A stretch of 64,000 bases of DNA from Gaertneriomyces semiglobifer. Lineage: Eukaryota > Chytridiomycota > Chytridiomycetes > Spizellomycetales > Spizellomycetaceae. The stretch spans positions 1 to 64,000 of the forward strand of contig JAHLKF010000014.1 in the NCBI GenBank assembly GCA_025558075.1. Reading direction: 5' to 3'. The position numbers and the translations under genes were made by a program. Positions 47,640-62,113 of the stretch are shown here, one piece after another (position 1 is the first letter of the stretch; each line of letters opens with the position of its first letter). The notes under the pieces were generated by a model. That model worked only from the letters and a program-made list of their open reading frames with translations, had not been told where the DNA came from and made no database searches.

Positions 47640-48021
47640 ATGTCCGGAGCCGACAGGGAGCTGGCGGACGTCAAGCGGCGCATTCGCATGTTGACGGCTC
47701 TGTATGGTTCTGAGAAGACTGCTGTCCATCCAAGCAGAGTGGAAAGGTTTACAAGTAGTAGTAGAAGCAGGCAGAAAATACGAACAGCATCTATGTCCGC
47801 CAATGCATCAAAGTAAGCACGCGAATAAGCCGATCGCTCATAGTAATATCATACTAAAAGAAATTATAAGAAAAAAACAGTGCCACGGCTCAGCGGTAAG
47901 CACCGCGCTGAGGTTCATCCCCACCTTGTTGTGTTTTAGGATGCGGCCGCAGACTCCCATGGTCCTGGATGTACCCAGACGAAGGATTTTTTACGAGGAA
48001 ATGAGCCGTGCTTTCGGATGA
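47640..48021 (+). CDS. Small basic hypothetical protein, 84 residues, two exons
   Basis: Exons 47640-47812 and 47940-48021, joined by a GTAAGC...TTTTAG intron. The start has an A-rich leader (AAACAAAAA before ATG). The protein begins MSGADRELADVKRRIRMLTA, probably a basic helix, then a Ser/Arg-rich middle (RFTSSSRSRQKIR), and ends VLDVPRRRIFYEEMSRAFG. No family recognised. It fits a small nuclear or mitochondrial-ribosome-like basic protein, but that is a guess. Support comes from the clean intron, consistent composition and its fit in the gap between the aminopeptidase promoter and the kinase 3' end (33 bp away, convergent). Confidence 0.55.
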
Positions 48022-48054
48022 AATGTATTGGCATAAATATATTTGGTATAATTG

Positions 48055-53556
<5,502 letters not shown>

Positions 53557-53589
53557 AGAGAAAGTGAGTCTTGGCAGGCTCGACCGACG

Positions 53590-53929
53590 ATGTTTCGCGA
53601 CTCAGCGGGATTGGGCGGTCTACGGGCCAAGGTGGAACGACTCCATACAAGTGTGGAGCGCAATTGCCAAATAGGTCAGATTGTGGATGGTTATGACTAC
53701 GAACACACTAAATATCCTGAAAGGTACACCAAGTATATGCATTTTAACGGGACCATGGCACCCGCGCGAGAGGCTTTTTTGGATGGTGGTTGAAATGAAA
53801 TGCTTGACGCGTTCAAACAAGTCTAACGTAAGCAAGTCCGCTTCAGCTGACATAATCGTCAGCGCGGGAGCGTTCAAGGTTAGCTGTCCATATACTACGA
53901 CGGATTTGGTATCAAGGTTTGTGTATTGA
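53590..53929 (+). CDS. Putative small protein, 96 residues, two exons (tentative)
   Basis: Exons 53590-53674 and 53724-53929; the 49-nt intron has GT-AG ends and a CACTAAAT branch site. Begins MFRDSAGLGGLRAKVERLHT, a likely amphipathic helix, and continues GTPSICILTGPWHPRERLFW, then a polar region and VSCPYTTTDLVSRFVY. No family recognised. Its ATG is only 33 bp from the kinase ATG on the other strand, so the two would share one very short promoter. An antisense open frame (53955 to 53620) competes with this reading. Coding status is uncertain. Confidence 0.4.
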
Positions 53930-53985
53930 GTGAACACAGTGGGTTCTGATTGCACGCCTTACTATCTCAACATGTTGGTACTAGC

Positions 53986-54425
53986 CTATTCCCTGGCCTT
54001 TCTCGCATCTGAGATCCTCTTGGGCATAACCGTGCCGAACTGTTCCGCTGGGGACTTGATGTTTTCCTGTCCAGCCTCTGCTGCTTCAATATGCGCCTTT
54101 CGATCGTTCGTCATTTTCTCCATTCCTGCCAAATCCCGATCTCTGATCTCATGAGCATGAGCGGCGTGAATTTGTTCAGTGGTCTCGCCGGTCTTCAAAG
54201 ACTAAAGAAGCCAGCCACACACGTGTAAGATAAAGATGCACATGTCCACTACTTGCTGAAACCTACTTTGTCAAGATTGGGAAAGTCATGCAAGTGCTCA
54301 GCCGGAGTGTTACGCTCTCTATCGGGAATCACGGATAGATTGCCTTGGAAAGAATTCGTTGAAGCATCACTGTTGCTGTTGGTCGACGGGGCATTGCCTT
54401 TCAGCATGTTCTGAATCGTCTCCAT
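53986..54425 (-). CDS. Small hydrophilic hypothetical protein, 124 residues
   Basis: Exons 54425-54267 and 54201-53986, joined in phase by a GTAGGT...TTTAG intron. Starts METIQNMLKGNAPSTNSNSD. The second half is highly charged and Ala-rich (IHAAHAHEIRDRDLAGMEKM, then HIEAAEAGQENIKS), resembling LEA- or histone-chaperone-like helices. No family assigned. The frame is open to an ATG at 54614, but a TATAAAAG box lies between the two ATGs about 95 bp before 54425, so I chose the inner start. A role in stress protection would be a guess from composition only. Confidence 0.6.
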
Positions 54426-54795
54426 TTCTTTGATCGTCTTAGTGTAAGTTTGTGAATGCGCAAGGTTTGTAAGTATTGCAAGTCTTAACCCCCGAACGAG
54501 TGTAAATCCGACCTGGGCTTTTATACCTTGGAACCACAATGTGATGTCATCAACTTGGAACTGAGTCCCGTGAATTTTACGTAGCCCCCAACACAGATTT
54601 AAATACAGCCGCATCAGTCATTTGCGGCTCCGTTCTGCTGAGCCTTATATATGCGTACCCAGATCTAGAGACGCAAGCGATGTAGAGTCGCCTCTAAAAG
54701 CCATATCACACTGTGATTTTGTACTGAGACAAGAACGTCTGTTTCTATCAGTGCATTAGCCTGGACGATGTATTACGACGATTATTGTAATGCGG
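54426..54795. other. Intergenic region between the 124-residue gene and NOT2
   Basis: Contains the TATA-box promoter of the 124-residue gene and the 3' flank of NOT2; no other exon is supported. Confidence 0.5.
54518..54525 (-). promoter_or_regulatory. TATA box (TATAAAAG)
   Basis: Read on the minus strand, TATAAAAG lies about 95 nt upstream of the ATG at 54425. Confidence 0.55.
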
Positions 54796-56072
54796 TCATC
54801 TACCGGCACTTAAATTTGGTTGCTGGGAATTTGTTGGAGAGGAGGAGAGTAATTCTCCGGGAGCGGGCCATTGTCGTTGCAACATTGGATGTTGCTTGGT
54901 TCCGGCGGACACTGAAGAGCCAGGTGTTGATGGTGCGGTCGCGATTCCCGGTGCCGGTCCAATTCCATTAGGTCTTGTTATGGTAGCGCGTTCTTCTACA
55001 TGCTCATAGTACACAATCCATTCCTTCTTCATTTTTGCCCATGCTTGCGGATCAAAGAAAATGAATAATCCGCGCTCGCATATGTCTGATTTCACGCTTG
55101 CTTGCTGGGCTTCGGGTGATGGATCATGCGTTATCCACATTCTGATGAGTTTGTGAAACCTCCAACCGCGGTTGTACAGCTCCTGCGCAGCCGCCTCCTG
55201 TATGGAATCCCTTGTACAAACATAGAAACAATAGAAAAGTGCCTCCTCCGACAGCGAATTCACCTTGCTGATGGCCGGTGGTACAAGAAAGCTGTAGCAA
55301 TCAGGCAGATTGAACTGCGGTTCCGGGGTTCCCAAGTTGGGTACGTCGGCAAAAGGTGACATGAACGTGGCGTGCAATGGAATTCTTGAGTCAAGATTGA
55401 GTCCAAAGGTAGTTAAATCATGTCCCGCTCCTAATGACGGTGCGCCATCTGCAGAGACTATTCGTAGAAGATCGCCGAGTGCATGTAACCCGTACTTGCT
55501 GGTGCCACATGGCAGAGTGACTCCCTGTGACGGTTGGCTGGACGTGGTCGATCCTGGGGATGCTGTTGCAGAATTTGATTGCAGAACCCCCGAAGGCCGT
55601 TTCACTGGACCTATCGGCGTAACCATCGTCCCAAGAACTCGTGAAGAATTTCCGTTCACCATATGGCCAGTGGAGGGCACGAAGCTTCCAAATTCTGTGA
55701 ACGCAAGTCAATCAGTTTTGCTGTTATCGGCAAAACGCATTGGCCACCAATGATAACTGGGAAATGGATGTCGTAGTCTGATCAAAACGGCGCATACCGG
55801 CAGCAGGGCGCTGCTGGCGAAACCCGGAACGTCTACTTTGGAAACTTCCAAAAATACATCCATTCCCACATCAACAAATCAGTGCACGTCAAAGGAGTGT
55901 AAGTCGCTCCAACGTCACCGGTCAAATCTTTCTCGGCAAACTCACCCTTTGTTCCACTACCCAGTGCCGGAAAGTCGTCCACATTAAAAGCAGATGAGTC
56001 GGGTTGCTGCTGAGAATGCGGGGCAGTGGTAGCGGCATACGTTTGCCCCGCCCCTGCTAATATTCGAGACAT
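54796..56072 (-). CDS. NOT2: CCR4-NOT complex subunit 2 (NOT2/CDC36)
   Basis: Docks on the C-terminal domain of NOT1 together with NOT3/5 to form the NOT module. Proposed exons 56072-55888, 55844-55798 and 55694-54796 give 376 residues. The N-terminal part has the family signature FNVDDFPALG. The C-terminal NOT box reads YGLHALGDLLRIV, LTTFGLNLDSRIPLHATFMS, SPFADVP, EEALFYCFYVCTRDSIQEAA, AQELYNRGWRFHKLIRMWIT, and FDPQAWAKMKKEWIVYYEHV; a Ser/Pro/Gln tail follows. The C-terminal exon is certain. The two introns between DFPALG and EFGSFVPSTG are less so: a textbook GTGAGT donor at 55945 exists but leads to a poor reading frame, so I used GTGCAC at 55887 and GTATGC at 55797. Confidence 0.85.
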
Positions 56073-56091
56073 AGGATGCTTCAAGAGAAGA

Positions 56092-56295
56092 ATGGCTGAC
56101 CAACGATCTCGTCCACGACGAGGAAATTTGCGAATTAAAAAGTTGCAACGGCGGACAGGAGAAGATCCGAAAATAGATATCCAGGATATGACGGCAGCCT
56201 TGCGGTCCTTGAAGAAGAATGTTGATAGAGGAAGCCAGGATGGGCTCGTAATAGACATATATATCCAGTATCAGCAAATATCTACTGTGTACTAA
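56092..56295 (+). CDS. Putative small basic protein, 67 residues (tentative)
   Basis: Open frame MADQRSRPRRGNLRIKKLQR continuing through a polar helix (DIQDMTAALRSLKKNVDRG) to a hydrophobic end. Its ATG is 19 bp from the NOT2 ATG on the other strand. No family recognised. It may simply be the antisense of the NOT2 leader, so confidence is low. Confidence 0.3.
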   Translation: MADQRSRPRRGNLRIKKLQRRTGEDPKIDIQDMTAALRSLKKNVDRGSQDGLVIDIYIQYQQISTVY

Positions 56296-56685
56296 TGGCC
56301 GTTGTGGGTCTATTCTTGCCGTGTATGTGTGTTGAAAGCGTTTGAGCCAAGTGTGTTGCGCTGGGCGGAATTGGATCCCTAACACGGCGAGGGAACTACT
56401 GTTAACTATGAGTTAATATAAGATATTTATTATACGTATCATAGGATATCGATACTATGATAATTATGCTCAAAAGATACATGGAATTAGCAACTCAACA
56501 TTGAGAATGCAATGATAGAAGAGAATAGCGAAATGTCAAAGATGCGTATGAGATGTGTATGTAGTGTGTATATTTATGTTACAGTGAACAGCCGCTATGT
56601 ACAATATGTGCGTGGATGCTTGCAAACGTCCCCTGGGGTAACAGCAAAAAATTACAAGAGACCGTTTGCAGCGTTTTCTGAATGG
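56296..56685. other. AT-rich intergenic region, 390 bp
   Basis: Nothing coding is supported. AT-rich (TTATTATACGTATCATAGGA near 56425), probably the 3' flank of the antiporter gene. Confidence 0.5.
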
Positions 56686-58258
56686 TTATGCCCATTTGCC
56701 AAGGTCCGGGGTCCGACGAACGATTTGGCCGACGCAGAATGGTCCTACCACTGTGCAAATCAAGATCGCCCAAATGGATATCATAAAGAGGCGGTCATCC
56801 AACACGCTTGGGTATCCAATATTGGCAATCAGCAATCCAACCTCTCCCCGGCTAACCATTGCCATTCCTAACACAAGAACGGGTGGCACCACACTGGTCT
56901 TCTTGTTGGCTGCTGGCACGGGCTCCACGGCAACCGGTAGAATCGTGAGGGAACCGGACGCCTCTTTGCCACCTTTACGGTCCGCTTCTGGCTCCGCTCC
57001 GAATGGATCAAGGGAGGTGCGCAGGCTAAGATCTTCCGCTGGCGATTTGCTCTTCTCCATGTAATGCCATACGGGAATCCAAATGGCGGAAAGGAACTTT
57101 GCGATGATCATGAGGATGGACAGCACAAGACCCATCCAAACTGTTTTGCCATCGAACATGTTCCTGATCGGAATGGCGAATCCGATGGTTGCAAAAAACA
57201 ATGGAGCCAAAATGAATTTTTGCAAAGGTACCACATGGCGTTCAAAGATGCGAGACGGTGAGTACTTGAGGTCGCTATCGGTAGCTTTCGCGACTGCACC
57301 CTCAACGGTGCTCAGCGCAACTCCGGCCAAGTATGATCCGAGAAGATTCGATGTGCCAGAGTAGGATGAGACGGCAATGAAGGATGTGACAACGGAGAAG
57401 AGAATGAGCATCCCAGCGTAATTGGAACCCTGTTTGCTCAGGTTGACGCGGCTTGCCAAGTTGGGAATGACGGGCAACGCAACGTATTTGACAATTGCCC
57501 AGGTTACCAGCAGAAGACCTGCGGCAGCAAGAATCGGACGGCCAATCGTCCAGCCTAGGCTGACAGGATGTTCTTCGTGGCTGCCCAATCCATGAATTAC
57601 CTGAAGCAAGGATGATGAGATGCTGTACTCACGTGTGCCCTTTGCACTATGTAAAACTGCAGTACCTGCGATATGACCAAGCCAGTGACATCGTCGTACA
57701 TAGCAGCAGTGATCAACACTGTGCCAATACGAGATTGCATCATGCCGGCATCCTCGAGACTCGCAAAACTGGTTCCCAATGACGTGGCGCTAAGCGCAGC
57801 GCCCACCGTAAACGATTGGAGCATCGAGTAACCAAATCCGAAGGGAAGCAGGACCATGCAGATGGCAATAGGTAGAATAATCCCTGTGTTGCCGACGAGC
57901 ATAGAGAGACCCAGGTTCGCCTTCGCCAGAGCAAGATCGGTTCCCAATCCGCCTGCGAAAACCATTGTCAATGAGCATGATCAAGCGCCATACAAAATGA
58001 GATTGAGAAATTACCTTCAAAGACCATCGAGATTAGACCGAGGTAACCGAGCGCGGAGAACGTCGTTTGGTAGCTTATGCCCAATAGGTCCAAAAGCGGG
58101 GTACCGAAGATCAAACCGACAACAATCTCTCCCAGCAGTGGTGCTTTCAGAGCGAGCGAAAATATCCCTCTTCCGATGGTGAGGAGGACCATGAACGATA
58201 TCAAGATGAGCACCTTGTCAACGGGCAGTTCCGTAAATGGAAACGCTTGGATCTCCAT
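56686..58258 (-). CDS. CPA2-family cation (Na+ or K+)/proton antiporter
   Basis: Membrane exchanger controlling pH and alkali-cation levels. Exons 58258-58015, 57952-57633 and 57600-56686 join in phase to 492 residues. About a dozen hydrophobic segments, including VLILISFMVLLTIGRGIFSL, LGEIVVGLIFGTPLLDLLG, NTGIILPIAICMVLLPFGFG and ILAAAGLLLVTWAIVKYV. Family motifs: APLLGEIVVGLIFG early, ATSLGTSFASLEDAGMMQSR, and YDDVTGLV where the Asp pair is expected at the ion-binding helix. A basic/acidic cytoplasmic loop (EKSKSPAEDLSLRTS, about 370-430) precedes the last two or three helices with MVSRGEVGLLIANIGY. No cytosolic regulatory domain. The start is the first ATG; an upstream TTG was rejected. 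The cation cannot be told from sequence. Confidence 0.85.
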
Positions 58259-59470
58259 GTTGGGCAAACGCGGACGATGAGACCAAATAGAAAACTAGCA
58301 ATTCGGGGGGGTTTTTGTCTTGGGAGCCCAGATGAGAAAGTTAGGTTGATAGCTTGCCGTGGTGGAAGAGCGATGCCGTGCCTCACCTGTCTTTTATATT
58401 CCCCGCGAAGGTTGGCGGCAACCGCCACCGGGTCCATTCACCGGGGCATCTTACTTCTCGCAGCAAATGAGCTCCGCACAGCTAACAAAGCACAAGAAAG
58501 ATGTAATTCCATCTCGCTGTACGATCGGTCCCGCAATTTCATACCTCCATAACATTGCTCGCTGCCAACGCTTTTCATTTCGCGAAGGTCGTTATTTCAA
58601 CGCGTGACGGCACAGTCTTCCAAGCGGAAATTGGCCCCTCCGCGTCAATTCGTCTCGCGTTCGACGGCTTCTATTAACTTTATTCGATGGAATACGAAGG
58701 TTTTTATCAGCGAGCGAGCCTCCTCAGCCGATACTAATTATTGTTCGATATTATGATAGCACGGTTCTCATGGATTCTATTCTGGTTTGGCCGTTGACGT
58801 AGTAATAAGGCTGCTTGGATCCTGTCCTTGGGCTGGGTATGTTCATGTCGGTGCCAGTGGCCTTATAATTCTATCATAATGCAGGAGTGGCCATCCAGCC
58901 CAAAAATGGAATAAGAAACTAAGGTTATTAGCGTAGTAGTTAAAGGAAACAGGAACGGCGGCGTGGATCTTATCTCGTTATGTTCGATATTCGACCGTTG
59001 TGAAGGTTTAATTACATGAACCACCTCCAGCCATTTGTTTTATTAATGGACTCATCCCGCTTGACATGCTTCGGAGCGGCAGGCACATCGCTTATGTACA
59101 CGAAGTAGAGCTTGCACCATTTTCATTGGAAGAAGAGCTCTAATACTGGCTGTACATATACCACACAGGAGGTTACCGATTTCCTATGACACACTTCGGT
59201 TCGCTGCGCTTGCATTAGCTTCTCATCGTCTCACAGTCTGCGCCCCAGGTGTAATTTGAGTAGGCCGACCAACAGCGGTCCAATTGCCACCTCAAGCCTG
59301 CAAACCGATCCTGTTACCGTTTCACTTCAGGCACAAACTGCGGGAAAAGGCAGTCATAGTTTTAAATTTAGGTTGGATGACAGGAGTGCAAGTAAAAAAA
59401 GCTGTTGCAAACGTGGCAAAATTACTAGCCTATGCCCGTGCTGTCAGTGTTGTAAAGGGGTCCCGGTGAC
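58259..59470. other. Intergenic region upstream of the antiporter gene
   Basis: No exon is supported. CpG content looks ordinary. Holds the antiporter promoter and a 10-bp inverted repeat (ATTATGATAG at 58750-58759 and its complement at 58871-58880). Confidence 0.5.
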
Positions 59471-62090
59471 ATACACGTCATAGGGATACCCTAACCAGGG
59501 CGCGTGCTATGACATGGGTTCTTATCCATATCAGCACTTACACGTGCGTCATGTGCCCATGAGCACGTGACCCATGTGATTGGGTGCCCTAACACCTGGT
59601 CTGACACGTGACCTTTTCCGTCGGGTGGTTCTCTTATGCCGGGCATTCAACTGTACTCTTAGAACCTTAGACTTGAATACACATAAGCTTATTTAGAAGG
59701 ACCAGAGCCTCAGCAGGATCCTCTGCAACAAAACCTATATCCTTTTATTATTTGTGAGGCCCTACATATGGAAACTGTTTCACAAATAGTGGAGATGGTC
59801 CTGCTTGATATGGTGGACTTGATATTTAGTGAGTTGAATAGGTTAGAACTAATACGTATTTGTGCTGTTGAGATCATGCAGTGTTTGACTGATTTGTCAA
59901 TGTCATGCCAAAATTCAGGTTGAGAAAGTATTTTGTCACCTGCCCTTCAACACTGGTGTTGGCAGGACAATGTGTTAGTTTCAAGTTAGAACTAGAAACT
60001 GCCCAGTCATTTTGACGTCTGTAAGATGTGATGTATTGTGTTGATTAGAATGTTGACAGTGACCACTTGACAGTTGTGTTTACATGAAATCATAGCAGTA
60101 AGTTTATGATGACTGGTGGAACATGTTCTTGACCCTATGAGACTTATCAAAACACAATGGACCAAGACACATTCTGAGCCTTGCTTTTAAATATCTGTAA
60201 TGCCAGTCAAGTGCAGTTGCAACAGAAAGCAGGAGGATCAATTCAATCTATGTGTAAAGTGTGAAAGCGCATGTACTTGCGCGTAATTGGAATGGAATGA
60301 CATTGAAATTATTGAAGATAGGTTTGAATGCCAGTCTATTGTGTGTGTACCTTGATCTTAACCAGGAGAACTCCTGAGGGGACCCCTCCTTTCATACCAA
60401 GGAATTTGGGTCGTATCTTAAAACTGATTACTGATCTGTAGTTGCACCTTCCTACACAAGCTTCTATGTATGTGGGTCATTCCAGATTGTTCTAGCCTGC
60501 TCCATGCTCATTGTCTTCCAACAGAAACAACAAGACGATAAGTACCTTTTTGTGAGCAGGCCCTCTTGTTTGAAAGCTGGTTGGCCACATGTATCAGTCG
60601 ATCATTATGCAGTGTCTGTGAATATTTAGTGAAGATATGACCCTGTGGTGTGAAGCAAAAAACAAGCTACATATGATGCTAACTCAGTGGTGAGGATCAT
60701 CCAGTGTGTGCAGTGCAATGCACTGACAGTCTTTGACTGTGATCACCAAAATTCGCAGACTTAGTAAATCCTTCTGGGTGCTACCATATTCTGAATGGAA
60801 ACGGCTATACTTGTTTTCTACTAGACAAGGTTTGGTGAAGTGTTTCTTCAGTTCTATCTGGAATTTGTGCATGCATTCACAAAAAGTATTGCAGTTTGTT
60901 AAAGTAACAGAAATGGATGTAGTTTTTGCAACATTGGTGCTCCATTGGGAGTAGCACTGAGGAAGATGTAATCACCTTCGGATACCACTGCTGACCTTGG
61001 TTAAGTTCTCCAAATACTGCAGTACCACCTGTCCACTATCGGTTTTGTGGATGCACAGCTGACAAAAGAAAGTCTTATTATGGGGATAACACATTGAATC
61101 AAGAGAAAGGGCATGATTGGACAAACAACCACATACACATGTACCAGAATCCTTTTGCGGACACCCATGGGCTGGACTTCACAGAAACACTTCTTAGGAT
61201 TGAAACTTTCTGAACTGCATACTCGAATTTTGGAGACAGCAGCAAAAGGCAATCAAATGATGTTGGCTGTGATCAAACAACTTTGCACAGCGGAATTCTG
61301 CAACTGAATAAATTCTAGCCTCATAGTATGCGTATTTGGAGTACAAATAGGTGCTATGGTCGAAAGCTGCTAACTACAGCTTTTTGGGCAGCCAGTATGC
61401 CTTTCTGATCACACTGTGCCCAACAAGAGTTCCACCACTGCATGATCATAGGTCCCTCTGAGACAATGTGGAACTCCTTGTTCTTGAAATTACTACTTGC
61501 TAAAACAGTTAGGCATATAGGAACTCTCTGCTCAGTATTTGTTGGTGAGAATTTCCAGATGACTGATGATAGAGGGGTGGTCCCTAAGCCAAGCCAAGTT
61601 TGAGCAGCAATACAGCAGAATAAGAATTACTTGCAACCATGACCCATGCGGTGCGTAAACCAGTCTTGAAGATACTTCCACTGTAAAAGGATTCTGCTTC
61701 TGATTGCAAAGTACTCGGATGAAGCCAATTCCACCATATCCCTTTCTAGCAGTGAAGGAGAATTCCTTCACCTGCTAGGCAGGCAGTTGACAATGTATCT
61801 ATTTGAGTATGCCCCAATATACTGGTTTATGTGACATGGCTATTGTCTGGTGCTGTCATTATTCAGTAGCAGGGGCATAGAGTTTTGGACGGAGGTGTCA
61901 TGCCCTAATGTTCTCAAGTGTGGTTGCTTTGCAAAAGCTCACAAAACCGTCCAGTTAATGGCTAGGAACCACAGGAAAAGTTCACAGGCGGTGCCGTTCT
62001 GTGTTACCTTCAGGCCTGTCGATACACGGCATCATTGATTCTAGAGTATTCTCAATTACATTCATCATATAATCTTAATATTTATATACA
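59471..62090. other. CpG-depleted, gene-free island, possible decayed mobile element
   Basis: No intact coding exon; all open frames are short and none resembles a known protein to me. From about 59700 CG dinucleotides nearly vanish: I count 11 over 59701-61020, where base composition would predict roughly 60, and TG/CA are abundant. The left margin carries three CACGTG palindromes (59541, 59564, 59605). Such a pattern suggests methylation-driven CpG loss in inserted, inactivated DNA, but no terminal repeats or target duplication are evident by eye. Confidence 0.5.
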
Positions 62091-62113
62091 TGTCTTAACC
62101 CACGGCTTCCAGT

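Noticed and set aside
47883..47924. tRNA-like A box (GGCTCAGCGGTAAGC) and B box (GGTTCATCCCC)
   Set aside because: The boxes are only about 10 nt apart, with no room for anticodon arm and variable loop, and no acceptor stem pairs around them.
53620..53955. Minus-strand open frame of about 110 residues
   Set aside because: It has no splice or family support and overlaps the spliced plus-strand candidate; neither is certain, but the plus model has a proper intron with branch site.
55888..55945. GTGAGT donor at 55945 in NOT2
   Set aside because: It leaves one base, and every acceptor downstream then enters a frame with stops or unlikely sequence; the alternative donor gives RRSGFRQQRP joined to EFGSFVP.
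58750..58880. Small inverted-repeat transposon (MITE) bounded by ATTATGATAG
   Set aside because: Only 10 bp match, no target-site duplication is seen, and the repeats do not extend.
60684..61771. Protein-coding fragments in the CpG-poor island
   Set aside because: Open frames are under 85 residues, on both strands, without recognisable motifs; I could not tie them to a transposase or reverse transcriptase.
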